Below are positions 11,248 to 21,129 of a stretch of 64,000 nucleotides of DNA, in pieces; position 1 is the first letter of the stretch, and the number at the start of each line of letters is the position of its first letter. The translations under genes and the position numbers were made by a program. The notes below the pieces were generated by a model. It had not been told where the DNA came from. It searched no databases and worked only from the letters and a program-made list of their open reading frames with translations. Source of the stretch: Delphinus delphis (lineage: Eukaryota; Chordata; Mammalia; Artiodactyla; Delphinidae); assembly GCF_949987515.2 (NCBI RefSeq), contig NC_082702.1, positions 51,119,600-51,183,599 of the forward strand. The letters are read 5' to 3'.

Positions 11248-11577
11248 TCAAATGAGAAGAGTTGGTCTTCCTCTTGAAAGGTAGTTAGAGATTGTAGAGC
11301 ACTGGACACCCAGCACAGAGGACAGAAACTTTCCATCGATGAGAGTAAAGTATACGGTCACAGAAGAACGGCCTGGTGATACGAGAGGGCACAGCAGGGC
11401 TCCTGGCTCGGCATCCTGGGCGATGTCACCAACCTCTTGCACTTTTTTCACGAGGGTGTCGGTGTGGTAGGTGTAATTTCTCATTTTAGCATCCCTGTCT
11501 GCTACCTTTTCCACAGCCACTTGGAAGAAAACATTCACGTTTTCCAGAACGACTTTGTCCTCATCTGGAGCTTCCAA
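11248..11577 (-). other. Open frame of 109 codons, unrecognised
   Basis: A minus-strand frame opens with MEAPDEDKVVLENVNVFF, continues with charged, helix-friendly sequence (…VEKVADRDAKMRNYTYHTD…), and turns into low-quality sequence after about residue 50. The first 50 residues look more protein-like than most frames in the window. A possible acceptor AG (minus strand, just above 11577) and a weak GT after the VQE codons would bound a short exon. No family is recognised, so a chance frame or pseudogene fragment is equally possible. Confidence 0.2.
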
Positions 11578-11922
11578 CTGCGTTAGGTCTCAGCTCTCAT
11601 CTCTGGACTCAACTATGTCTCTGAGGTTCTGGCTGTGTTAAAACGATGAAAGGCCCAGGACTGAAGCATCGGACTTTCAGAGGGTGTAGACACTCCACGG
11701 AGATGTCTCCTTACTTAGGAACTCTCCGTTTGAGTGCCATCTCAGCTAAGCAACCCTAGTAACCTCTGGAAATCTGACCAAGAAACCTATTTATTTATAC
11801 GTGGGCTGATTTTTTTTTTTTTCTGTGTGTTAATATATGTGTATGCACTGCGCACCCTCTGAGCCGAGGTTGCAAGTCAGTGAGATTTGGAGCTTATAAC
11901 GTTGAATTCTTTGAAAGTGAAA

Positions 11923-11946
11923 TAATAATAATAGCAATAATAATAA
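11923..11946. repeat. (AAT)n microsatellite
   Basis: Short interrupted run of aat/ata units. Confidence 0.85.
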
Positions 11947-11949
11947 AGC

Positions 11950-12600
11950 ACTGGCCATCCACCCCCCACCCCGCCACAGCAGGGCTGTCTACACGATTAT
12001 GAGTGGCTACATTTTGATTTTCCAAGCTTGCTGCAAATGGGCCTGAATCGGACTCGATTTCCCATCATAATTGCTTTCTGCATGAAGAAGTCTGCCCCAG
12101 AACCGTCTGCCGCTGTTTTAATGGGAAGGGTGTCTATTTGTATGTTAATAGTTTCCTCTGGGTTATTGGGCTTGTTATTGGAAAAGCCCAAATCAGAGGA
12201 TTCTCTATTTACAAGGTTTACTCTTAATCTCTGATTTTTTGTGCCAACACGAAGCCATTTCAGCCTCTTCTGCTCTAAATCCTCTCAGTGGAAGCATGAA
12301 GAATGACGACACGCTTCCTCTCCTGAAGCAGAGTCATGTCAAGGCACCCTCACCTCGCTGGCTCAGTGGCCCGCGGCGCCCAGGGAGCTCCACAGGTGAG
12401 TTTCCCACTGACAGTGCGGTCCCAGGTAACCCATTCGCTCAGCTCCTGGGAGCCTCAGACTCACGTCTGCTGTCTTTGCCAAGCAAGGTCACCTGTACCA
12501 GGTGGATGAGCATTGCAGAAACGCCAAGGCTGACATGCCTCCAGGGGAGATGACCAAGGACTCAGTGCTAGAAACAGAAAAGGCCAGTCTTGAATCCAGA
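11950..12600. other. Unique block, possible conserved non-coding element
   Basis: Repeat-free sequence with smooth composition at 11990-12240 (for example 'tcccatcataattgctttct'), followed by a GC-richer part. CAG|GTGAGT at 12393-12401 is a perfect splice-donor string, but the 104-codon frame around it resembles nothing known. I cannot tell a conserved element from ordinary unique DNA without an alignment. Confidence 0.3.
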
Positions 12601-12861
12601 CTCTAGGTGAGTGGCCTTGTCATTTGCAGCCAGTCCCAACCTCTCTGACCTTCAGCTTCCTTCGTGCTAGAAAAAGAAGCAGGAGCAATCATTTTCTTGT
12701 ATTACTTATTTATTCTGAGGTCTGATAATACGGTATCCAGGAAGATGCCTAAAGATGGGCAAACAGCAGTCCCCACACAGGACTGTTAAAACTCAGCAAT
12801 TCGGAATCTAGTCTTCCTAATTCATGCATCCATTGCTTCACCCATAAGGGCAGGGATTTTT

Positions 12862-13048
12862 TTTTTTGAATTTTATTTTATTTATTTTTTATACAGCAGG
12901 GTCTTATTAGTTATCTATTTTATACATATTAGTGTATACATGTCAATCCCAATCTCCCAATTCATCCCACCACCATCGCCGTTACCCCCACCGCTTCCCC
13001 GCCTTGGTGTCCATATGTTTGTTCTCTGTATCTGTGTCTCTATTTCTG
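12862..13048 (-). mobile_element. 5'-truncated L1 3' end
   Basis: On the plus strand it begins with a T-run, then 'tatacagcagggtcttatta', 'tgtcaatcccaatctcccaa' and 'ctgtgtctctatttctg', which is the reversed L1 3' UTR. A 16-bp perfect target-site duplication, aagggcagggattttt, lies at 12846-12861 and 13049-13064. The insertion splits an L2. Confidence 0.9.
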
Positions 13049-13064
13049 AAGGGCAGGGATTTTT

Positions 13065-13152
13065 ATTTCTCTTGCTTTCTGCTGCTTCTCCCCAGTGCCT
13101 AGAACAAAGTTGCGCACACAGCAGGTGCTTAATAAGTAATTATAGACAAAAT
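13065..13152 (+). mobile_element. L2 3' end, downstream half of a split copy
   Basis: 'ccccagtgcctagaacaaag' followed by 'cagcaggtgcttaataagta' is the classic L2 terminus. The matching upstream half ('cataagggcaggga') lies directly before the L1 insertion at 12862. Confidence 0.65.
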
Positions 13153-13169
13153 GACTAAACAGATTCAGT

Positions 13170-13740
13170 CACCACATTTATTGAGTGTCTGTTGTATCCC
13201 AGTACTTGGGCCAAATGCCAGGACCTCAGGCATTAAAATAATTTGTTCTTGTTCCTGAGAGCTCTTGACCTTTGAGGGCTGGGTAGGTGCAGGTCGGCAG
13301 ACAACAGAGATAGAAATAAATAATTCCAATAATTCACAGTTTCTTAAAAGTACGGCCCGAGAAGCCTCTGAGTCAGGATCTCCCGGAGCATGTGTTAAAA
13401 ATAAAGATCCAGCCCCAGCCTGGATTTATGGAATCAAAATGTCTGGGGATGGGCCCTGGGAATCTCATGTTTTAACAGAATTCCAGATAACTAATTTACC
13501 TTCCTGTAAAGACATGCATGCTGAGAACCATGTGTGAGTTGCTGCAAGTGCTGGGACAGCTACAGCCAGGGTCAAGGGGATTCAGGGAAGGCCTCTGAGG
13601 GAGGTGACCCTGGAACTAAGGTGGGAGGGATGAGAAAGAGATGGCAGGTGAAGAAGGGTCCAGGGACACCCTGTCAGAGGGAAAAGCATGACACCAGACA
13701 GTTCTGGAAAGTTCCAGAAACAGTGAGCAAAGAGACCTGA
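13170..13740 (+). repeat. Ancient interspersed repeat split by a hAT MITE
   Basis: The 5' part has 'cacatttattgagtgtctgt' and 'agtacttgggccaaatgcca'. The 3' part, after 13545, has 'agggaaggcctctgagggag' and 'gtgaccctggaactaaggtg'. Both belong to the same unassigned repeat as at 25775-26105. The MITE at 13336-13536 interrupts it. Confidence 0.45.
13336..13536 (+). mobile_element. MER5/MER20-type hAT MITE
   Basis: 'agtttcttaaaagtacggcc' start, 'gcatgtgttaaaaataaaga', 'gggaatctcatgttttaaca', and the terminal 'catgctgagaaccatgtg' fit the inverted-end pattern of non-autonomous hAT elements. Confidence 0.55.
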
Positions 13741-13814
13741 AAGAGAAGGGGAGACAGGGAGACAGTATAAGGAATTTCAGACCTTAGCATATTTTGTAAG
13801 CCAACACCACAACC

Positions 13815-14045
13815 AGATTTTTTAAATTGAGGTAAAATTGACATAGAACATTATATCAGTTTCGGGTGTACGACATAATGATCGACATTTGTAAACATTG
13901 CGAAACAGTCACCACGATAAGTCTAGTTAACATCCATCACCACACATAGTTACCAAAACATCTTATTTTCCTTGTGATGAGAACTTTCAAGATGTAGTCT
14001 CTTAGCAAATTTCAAATGTGCACTACAGTACCATTCAGATTGGTT
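13815..14045 (-). mobile_element. L1 3' UTR (L1M-type)
   Basis: Read on the plus strand: 'ttgaggtaaaattgacatag', 'atcagtttcgggtgtacgac', 'gtctagttaacatccatcac', 'cacacatagttaccaaaaca', and 'gtgatgagaactttcaagat'. These are the reversed landmarks of L1MA/L1MB 3' ends. The copy is 5' truncated. Confidence 0.8.
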
Positions 14046-14500
14046 TTTTTGTCAAGAAGAAACGTGGACTATTTTAAATACTGTATAGTTAAAACACTGA
14101 ACTGACAGAATTGCAAATAGATGTAGGAACACATCCGAGGAACCTATAAGGACCCCTTCACAGCACCTGTTAGCCTGAAAGGCACTAAGAAGTAAATGGA
14201 TATTTAAATGGAAGATGATCTCTAAATCGACATAAGAAAACAAAAACTAAAACAAAACACCAGAGACAGAAACAAGGGGGAAAAAGACTATGAGTTCGTA
14301 AACAAATTTTTAAAAGTATTATTTGCACTTTTAGGTTCCTTTCTTTTCATACTGCCTCTGAATCTCATTTCTTATCCAGCTCTCCACACTTTTTCTGGGG
14401 AAAACCCAGGACACAACGTCTGTTAAGTCTATGCTGAGGGCAGGGTGGGGCTGAGAGAGGCCCGGTTTGGGGCGGAGCGGGTGTGGAAGAGACTAAGAGG
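14046..14500. other. Unique sequence, nothing recognised
   Basis: No confident repeat or exon. A-rich near 14240-14320. Confidence 0.35.
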
Positions 14501-14504
14501 CCAG

Positions 14505-14700
14505 GATTCACCAGGCACAGCCCTGTGACTTTGCCCATGTTCTAGAACTTCGCAAAGTCTCAGATCCATCATGTACTAATAATATAAATATTAGGTGTAG
14601 TTAATACTAAATATCTCCCAGGGCTATTTCAAGGGTTGGCTGATACAAAGGCTACAGAGAGCTTGGCGTACAGTGGGTGCTTGGGGAAATGGTGGCACTG
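14505..14700 (+). mobile_element. MIR SINE
   Basis: 'cagccctgtgactttgccca', 'ttcgcaaagtctcagatcca', 'ctcccagggctatttcaagg', and 'cttggcgtacagtgggtgct' follow MIR order. Confidence 0.55.
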
Positions 14701-15600
14701 ATAAAAGTCATTCTAAAGATATAATTTCTTTATCGCCTGGGGAGCTGAGCCTGGAAGCTTCCCAATCACACTTTCGCTTAGAAGAAGTTTGGCTGGGAAA
14801 TAACTGAAATTGGGAGGTTACCCCAGAAAGCGGTGCGTGGAGGGCAGCCCCCTTTGCTCACAACTCATTAGAGACGGCAAAGGCTCTCCATCCTAGTGAC
14901 AGAGCTCAGGCCTCTCCGCAGGGTGACCAAATGAGGGCAGGTGCACGGTGCAGCCTCTCCCAGGACCAGGCAAGCTGTCCTGGCCGCTGCCCCTCTCCTA
15001 CGGGGAAGGTGTCAGGAGGGCCCGAGCAGGGGCGCCTCACCCCACCTGAGCCTGACTCACAGCACGGGGCGGGGTGTGTCACTGGGGCCTGGGTGTTCCA
15101 GGGAAAGGTGAGCCTGTCATGACAAAGCCCCCAGACTCAGTGCTGAGTCACCCCTTGTGCGTCCCCAGGCCCCCCACCTCACCTGTCTTCCCTTCCCAGC
15201 CTCCCCTGGTCCTAACCATGCCCGTTTCTGAGAAGGCATGAGGCAATGGTTTGGCCCAGGCACATTGGTGCAACGAGAGCCCAGGAAGAGTTAAATAATC
15301 ATCCCTGGAGTCAGGCCATTTCTTGGCTCAGAGAACCAATGGGACTCAAGCGTTTGCTGTACACAGACCTTGATGGGATCGGGACTCAGGGGGGATGGTG
15401 ATCCACAGGGTGGCCAACTTGCTCCTGTGGGCCCGGGTCTGGCTCAGTTTTAAATTGAAGAGTCTTGGGTCCTGGAAAGCCCCTGAGTCCCCAGCAAACA
15501 GGGGACCTGGTCCCTAAAGAGACAGGGTGCTGGAGAAGACAGGTGTCTGTGCCCCAGAGTTGCTGACTGATGGGCACGTGCTGATGCCTGACATTTACCT
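14701..15600. other. GC-richer unique sequence, nothing recognised
   Basis: Roughly 0.9 kb with higher GC between 14820 and 15210. Frames are short and have no recognised domains. No confident repeat. Confidence 0.35.
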
Positions 15601-15604
15601 TGTT

Positions 15605-15790
15605 GGGTGCTTGCTGTGTGCCTGGTACTACTATGTATTCTCTAGTTAATCCTCACAGCAATCCCACGAGGCAGGTACTGTGATGATTCCCATTTTACTG
15701 ATGAGTAGACTGAGTCACAGAAGGGGTAAGCACCTCTGTGAGGACACAGGTGGAAGAGCCAGTGTTGGGCTGTGAATCTCAGCAGTGTGG
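15605..15790 (-). mobile_element. MIR SINE
   Basis: Minus-strand MIR shown by 'gcttgctgtgtgcctggtac', 'ttaatcctcacagcaatccc', 'cattttactgatgagtagac', and 'gtgaggacacaggtggaaga'. Confidence 0.8.
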
Positions 15791-15830
15791 GGTCCAGACT
15801 GACCCCAGTCTGAATTTATTGCCTAGATCA

Positions 15831-15832
<2 letters not shown>

Positions 15833-15865
<33 letters not shown>

Positions 15866-15965
15866 GACAGACACATGCACAGACACACTTAGACACACAC
15901 AAAGACACACAAAGACAGACACATGCACAGACACACTTAGACATAGACACAGACACAGACACACA

Positions 15966-16016
<51 letters not shown>
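15833..16016. repeat. Compound (CA)n repeat with internal 48-bp duplication
   Basis: Two pure CA runs flank an imperfect middle. A 32-bp motif beginning aagacagacacatgcaca occurs at 15864-15895 and again at 15912-15943, an offset of 48 bp. Long frames on both strands (Thr-His-rich or Val-Cys-rich) are by-products of the repeat. Confidence 0.95.
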
Positions 16017-16018
<2 letters not shown>

Positions 16019-16900
16019 GGGTCCCACGTGGCACAGTATTACAGGAAATCTCATTTCAAAGAAGCCTAGTCCAGCAGTCAAGAAAAACTAAAAAGGAAGA
16101 AACTGGGATCTTTTGTTTTGTCTTCCGAAAACCAAAGAGAACCTAACTCATGAGCAACCCTCTGCAAATGCCTTTTCCCTGCATCCCTTGCTCCCAGATG
16201 CACAGCTACTCCAGACCCTTCACTTTCTAAGCTTGCACAACTCTTTCCCTTCTTCTTCCCCTTCTCCTTCTGCTTCCCCTCCTTCTTCTTCTTCTCCTCT
16301 TCCTCTTCCTCCTTCTTTTTCTCCTTCTTCTTCTTTCTCCCTTTTCCTTTTAAAATATCCCCTTCTTTCCCCTTTACCCAACACCCCTAGAAGCAGCCCT
16401 ACACTGGGGCACCCTAGCTAGCAGTAAGGCAGCCCTTCTTCCCTCCCTCCTGGAGCCTCTGGGCCCAGCCCAGCCCCTGCCAGGACCCCTGGAGCCTAGG
16501 TAATCCCCTCAGACCCCATTCCAAACCCACTTGCTCACGCCTGCTGTCTGACTTTCTGCAGAGCCCTTCAAAGGAACATTGAGCTCATCTTGTTTACTCA
16601 AAGCTACATTCCAGCTCCTTCCTGGGCCAGTGCTCTCCACCCTGAGTGTGCATTAGAATCAACCACATCTGGATCTTCTGCAACACGTTGTTTTCCAGGT
16701 TCATGTCGCCAGTTTCCTCAGTCTCTAGTCCGGGCCCCTAGGTGGGTGTGGTGCACCGTGACCACTGTGGAACCTGCGTCACTAAAGCCATAACTCACGC
16801 CCAAGACCAGGATCCCTGAGACCACAAATGGGGAAACAAAGCCGGTAACACCCCCGTTTCGTTAGCCTGTACAGCCATAGCCATTAGAGGAGATGCACAA
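16017..16900. other. Pyrimidine-rich tract and unique sequence
   Basis: 16235-16365 is almost entirely C and T on this strand, in tcttcc/cctt units. The rest shows no confident repeat, although 16620-16690 ('cattagaatcaaccacatct') hints at a hAT MITE fragment. Confidence 0.5.
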
Positions 16901-16914
16901 AACGAGGGCTGGTT

Positions 16915-17040
16915 CCCTCGCGTACCTTTATTGAACACCTCCTGGATGCCAGGCACCATTCCAGGTATTGGGGTTGCAGAGATTTATAAAACACAATTTT
17001 GGCCATTGCGCAGGTAAAAGCTTGCGTGGAGAGGTGGGCG
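16915..17040 (+). repeat. Ancient repeat fragment, family unassigned
   Basis: 'tttattgaacacctcctgga', 'tgccaggcaccattccaggt' and 'tggggttgcagagatttata' are the opening motifs of the old repeat also seen at 13170 and 25775. Confidence 0.4.
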
Positions 17041-17139
17041 TGTGAGCAATGGCGAGAATGGAACATTAGAATTCGGAGTGATGGTGGCCACTGTGGCTCC
17101 TGGATCACAGGACCATGGGAGAGGGATGCTGGATCTCTC

Positions 17140-17190
17140 CCCTCGTCCCCCTCCCCTCCCCCTCCCCCTTCTCTTCTCCTTCTCCCCTTT
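17140..17190. repeat. Pyrimidine-rich (CCCCT)n tract
   Basis: About 50 bp of C and T only. Confidence 0.85.
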
Positions 17191-17195
17191 TCAAA

Positions 17196-17465
17196 CTTTT
17201 TATCTTGAGAAAACTATAAATCGAGATGCAGTTGCAAGAAATAAAACAGGGAGATCCCATATACCTTTCATCCAGTTCTCCCCATCTTGCATAATTCTAG
17301 TATAGATCACAACCAGGAAATGGACATTGATTCAATTCTCCCACTCTTTTTAAGGAAAAAAAAAACGCTGCACACATAAACAATAAACCAACCACTTTAT
17401 CCTCAAGTAGCCCCAGCACCAATGGCAACTTGTTAACTTCCCTCAGATGAATCTTCATGTCTCTC
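17196..17465 (-). mobile_element. Old L1 3' region (L1M-like)
   Basis: 'tgcagttgcaagaaataaaa', 'atcccatatacctttcatcc', 'aaccaggaaatggacattga' and 'taaaccaaccactttatcct' fit the reversed 3' region of old L1M families. Divergence is high. Confidence 0.45.
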
Positions 17466-17559
17466 TGAGCAAAAATGTTTACGTGCACACACACATATGT
17501 ATGCATGTAAGTACATAACTGCATGGACACACAGGTATATACATATATTACTTTAAAAA

Positions 17560-18100
17560 CATGAAGTTATCGAACTCAAGTTTGGAACTGGTACATTATT
17601 AACTAGCAAAAGATGAACCTCTTTTCTCTTTAAGGGTAAAAATCTCTCAGTTTAGCTTTAAACAGAGTACTTGAAATAGGATATTAAGTTATAAAAATTT
17701 GCGATGGGGATTTTTTAGTAATTATGTTGAGCAGCTTCCTTGGTTTTGAGAAGACAGCAGGGAGGAATATTGTTTTCCTTTCTGTTACATTCCAGTTTGG
17801 CCCTGGAACAGTCATTATTTTATAACAATGCCAGGTCATCGCTCTACCATCAACCTATCAGGGTCTTGCTTCCCTCAGGACCTTTGAAATAGATTTCAAG
17901 GAAGTGGAGGTCAATGCAGAACCTTAATTCACACACAGATATATTTTGCTTCTTGCTGAAGGTTCAGATTCCAAGTAAAGATTCTGTCTTGGGACACAGT
18001 TAGTCCCATTTTCTGTCAGTGGGAAAGATCAAAAAAGAGGAAGCAAAATGGAAAGGTGAACTGATACACAGAAAGCTACAGGAGTATTTATACGAACCAG
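17560..18100. other. Unique sequence, nothing recognised
   Basis: AT-rich, with no confident repeat, exon or RNA gene. Confidence 0.35.
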
Positions 18101-18104
18101 AGTG

Positions 18105-18715
18105 AAAGTGACTTTTGAGAATGCACAGACAATGCGCACAGACAATGACTATGGTTATTTAGTGCCGAGGAGGTATTAGGCACCAGGCTAGGTCCTTTAA
18201 AAATAACTTGACTGGGCTTCCCTGGTGGCGCAGTGGTTAAGAGTCCACCTGCCAATGCAGGGGACACGGGTTCGTGCCCCAGTCTGGGAAGATCCCACAT
18301 GCTGCAGAGCGGTTAGGCCCGTGAGCCACAACTACTGAGCCTGCGCGTCTGGAGCCTGTGCTCCACAACGGGAGCGGCTGCGACAGTGAGAGGCCCACGC
18401 ACTGCAATGAAGAGGGGCCCCCGCTCACCGCAACTACAGAAAGCCCTTGCACAGAAACGAAGACCCAATGCAGCCCAAAATAATAAATATAAAATAAATT
18501 AATTAAAAAAAAAACTTGACAACCATCTATGACAAAAATACAAATGATGCGTCATGACACCTATTTTTCAGATGGGAAAGTGAAAAAATTCAGAGAGATA
18601 ATGTAATTGGCCTAAAAGTCACACAAAGAGTAACAGAAAGGACTAGAAAGTCAAACTCAGGTCAATAGAATTAAAAATCCAACGATGTTTCCACTGCATC
18701 ACAATACTGGTTTTC
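18105..18715 (-). mobile_element. MIR SINE split by a CHR SINE
   Basis: The left part has 'tatttagtgccgaggaggta' and 'ggcaccaggctaggtccttt'. The right part, after 18520, has 'ctatttttcagatgggaaag', 'agagataatgtaattggcct', and 'agtcacacaaagagtaacag'. Together they make one minus-strand MIR interrupted at 18213-18512. Confidence 0.7.
18213..18512 (+). mobile_element. CHR SINE, full length, plus strand
   Basis: 300 bp opening 'gggcttccctggtggcgcag' with the tRNA-like A-box region, a B-box-like ggttcgtgcccc, a CHR body, then 'acgaagacccaatgcagccc' and an A-rich tail. The target-site duplication is aacttgac at 18205-18212 and 18513-18520, probably longer because A's extend it with one mismatch. 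The tail resembles the long CHR form and the B-box region resembles the CHR-2-type copies. Confidence 0.93.
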
Positions 18716-18913
18716 AGTTGATTTTTTTAGATAATGTATTGCTGAGACCATATTGCTTGGCGATCTGAGAAAAAAATCCAAGACCTCCACGTTTACGCTG
18801 AAGCCAACAAATGATGAGACTGGCTTTGAACCAGAACAGGGACCTTTTGGTAACTTTTGATCCCTATGTGGGGACTACGGATTCTTGTCCTTTTTCAGGT
18901 GATTGAAAGCCCC

Positions 18914-19197
18914 ATTAAGAATATTAAAAATATCCTTAATTTTTAATTAAGATTAAAATATTCTTAATTTTTAATTAAGAATATTAAAATATTCTTAATT
19001 TTTAATTAAGAATATTCTTAATTTTAATTAAGAATATTAAAATATTCTTAATTTTTAATTAAGATTAAAATATTCTTAATTTTTAATTAAGAATATTAAA
19101 ATATTCTTAATTTTTAATTAAGAATATTCTTAATTTTTAATTAAGAATATTAAACTATTCTTAATTTAAAATTAAGAAATAAAAATCTTAATTATAG
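18914..19197. repeat. AT-rich palindromic minisatellite with higher-order structure
   Basis: Nine tandem units, each ending 'cttaatttttaattaag' or a near variant, vary in length in the order about 32, 28, 31, 22, 31, 28, 31, 23, 31 bp. Units 1-4 and 5-8 therefore repeat as a block of about 113 bp. The core cttaat…attaag is close to a perfect inverted repeat, so strands could fold into hairpins or cruciforms. GC content is very low. Confidence 0.95.
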
Positions 19198-19384
19198 ATC
19201 CTCTTGGGCTGTCTTGAATGATAAAATGTGGGGACTTTCCTAACCAGCAAGAATACAGCCTTCAGGAGAAGCATGTTCCCAACCTCTCCGTTTTACACTA
19301 AAGAGAGTTCACCTCGAAGGTTTTCCCTCCTCTTGTCATGGTTTTACTGAATCTGACCGGGACTCTGCTGGGGACCCTGTCACA

Positions 19385-19572
19385 TGCTCTACCTACATTT
19401 ACTTAATCATTTTTTGCAACAACGTTTTGAGGAAAGTTCTAAGATGAACCCATTTACAGATGGAAAAAACAAGGCTCAGTGTAGTGAGAAATGGACTCAG
19501 CGTCGTTCAAATACGCAGCAGCACACCTGGGCCTGGAATCCAGGTCCAACTGTGCCAAAAGATGCTGGCTGA
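19385..19572 (-). mobile_element. MIR SINE
   Basis: Minus-strand MIR: 'gttttgaggaaagttctaag', 'cccatttacagatggaaaaa', 'aaggctcagtgtagtgagaa', and 'cctggaatccaggtccaact'. Confidence 0.65.
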
Positions 19573-19774
19573 GAAGGTCTTAGAAACTAGTCATGGCAGA
19601 AGGTCCAATCTAACACCTACTTTTCTAGATAAAATGCCCCAGACCAGACCTCCACCTTTTTCTGGTTGGATGGCTATTAAATACTTCCTTGCCAGCCCTC
19701 TCAAAGAATGCAAGTGCTGGACTTCATTTCATGTTCATCCCAAGGATGTATGCAGTGATATCCTCAAAGATGTA

Positions 19775-20423
19775 CCGTTGATCCTCATTATTCAGAATTT
19801 GTATTTGTGAATTTGCTTGTTCGCTAAAATGTATTTGTAACTCCAAGGTCAATACTTGCAGTGCTTTTGTAGTCATTCATGGACCAACGGCAGAGCAGCA
19901 AAACATTCAAGTTGCCTGATGCACATGATTCCAGCTGAAGTCAAACAAGATGATGTTCTGTCTTCCTGTTTCAGCTCTCATACTGTAGACAGTGTCCTTT
20001 TCACAGTCTATTTGGCGCCACATCTTTCACATTTTTGTGCTCTTTGTTGGTGATTTTGCTGTTTAAAAAGGCCCCCAGTTACAGTGCTGAAGTGCTGTCC
20101 AGTGTTCCTAAGACCAAGCACGCTGTGATAGGTCTTAAGGAGAAAATAGGGGTATTAGATAAGCTTCATTCAGGCATGAGTATAGTGCTGTTGGCCATGA
20201 GTTCATTCTTAATGAATCGATGATAGATATTAAATAGTGTCTTTAACCAGAAATACATTAAACAAGGTCATGTGTTGATCAGTTCATAAAAATGTAGTGA
20301 CCAGAGGCTCATAGGAACCTAGCCCTGTGCTTCCCCTAGGAGCAGTGTTTCCATGTCAGCGAATTCAGTGTTTGTGCTGACTTCATAGAACATTCCTACC
20401 AAGAGTATTGAGAACCTACCGTC
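19775..20423 (+). mobile_element. Tigger-type (TcMar) DNA transposon, internally deleted
   Basis: About 650 bp with partly matching ends ('gttgatcctcattattcaga' at the left, 'gagtattgagaacctaccg' at the right, about 13 of 19 positions complementary). It is flanked by TA dinucleotides at 19773-19774 and 20424-20425, the expected TcMar target. Inside lies the start of a pogo/Tigger transposase frame (see next entry), then the element jumps to its 3' end. This is a non-autonomous, inactive copy. Confidence 0.8.
20035..20223 (+). pseudogene. Tigger transposase N-terminal remnant
   Basis: A 62-codon frame in which AEVLSSVPKTKHAVIGLKEK and VLDKLHSGMS are visible. They match the N-terminal helix-turn-helix (CENP-B/pogo-like) region of Tigger transposases. 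In complete elements this domain binds the transposon ends, and the DDE catalytic domain follows. Here the frame stops after about 60 residues and the catalytic part is missing, so it is a relic. Confidence 0.7.
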
Positions 20424-20429
20424 TATGTA

Positions 20430-20965
20430 AACAGCACTCATTGCTTCAATATATACATGAATAGGAAAGAACTGAAACAATCTTCGGATAGTAGGGCAGT
20501 ATCAAATTACAACTCATCCATACAATCAGGTTATAGATAGCCAGGAAGACTAAATGATCAGAAGAATTGAAAATTACCACTGTGTAGTGCAAATAGAAGG
20601 GACCAGAGGACTAAACTACGCAAATCCTATGGCTCAGAATTTACATAATTGGGACCTATCTCTAAATGCTCACACATGAAACCAAGTTTGGAAGGAAAGT
20701 TCATGGTAGTCATTGTGTAATGTACTTATGGATGTTATGAAGTGTCTTTTTTGTAATTTTTAATATTTTTAAGTTAACCATGCTTAAGTTAACTAAATAC
20801 ATTTTTATTTTTATAATCATAAATGGTTCCAAATAGCTTCATCATTTGATATTCACACGTTGTTTATAAGTGGGTCCAAAGCTTTTTGAATACCCTTTGG
20901 TCAGCTGCATCAGGCACCATAAAATGTTCATAATCATTGACCTGATTTCTATTTTGAGGAAATAA
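20430..20965. other. AT-rich, probable old L1 fragments
   Basis: 'gcagtatcaaattacaactc' and 'gaaaattaccactgtgtagt' loosely recall old L1 3' regions but are too diverged to assign. No gene seen. Confidence 0.35.
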
Positions 20966-20969
20966 ATTT

Positions 20970-21115
20970 AAAAAATTTTAAATTAGGTGCATAAAGATGT
21001 TTATTGCACTATATTTTATGCAAGGAACAAATCTGAAGCAAATCAGTGTACACCGTAATTGGTATGATATCAGGAATATTGTAACATCAACATGATGAGA
21101 CGTTATGCACCATGT
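20970..21115 (+). mobile_element. Old L1 ORF2-end fragment
   Basis: 'gtgcataaagatgtttattg', 'cactatattttatgcaagga' and 'gcaaatcagtgtacaccgta' track the ORF2 3' portion of old L1 families (…gatgttcattgcagcactat…). Non-coding. Confidence 0.45.
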
Positions 21116-21129
21116 ATTTAAGAAATGGT

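Noticed and set aside
15738..16091. Thr-His-rich frame, and Val-Cys-rich frames on the other strand
   Set aside because: Direct translation of the compound CA repeat.
18237..18320. A functional tRNA gene at the SINE head
   Set aside because: A-box and B-box-like strings are present, but the body lacks a tRNA cloverleaf and belongs to the CHR SINE. The same holds for the other CHR heads.
18914..19197. A CRISPR-like array
   Set aside because: Units are directly contiguous with no unique spacers and the genome is mammalian. It is a tandem repeat.
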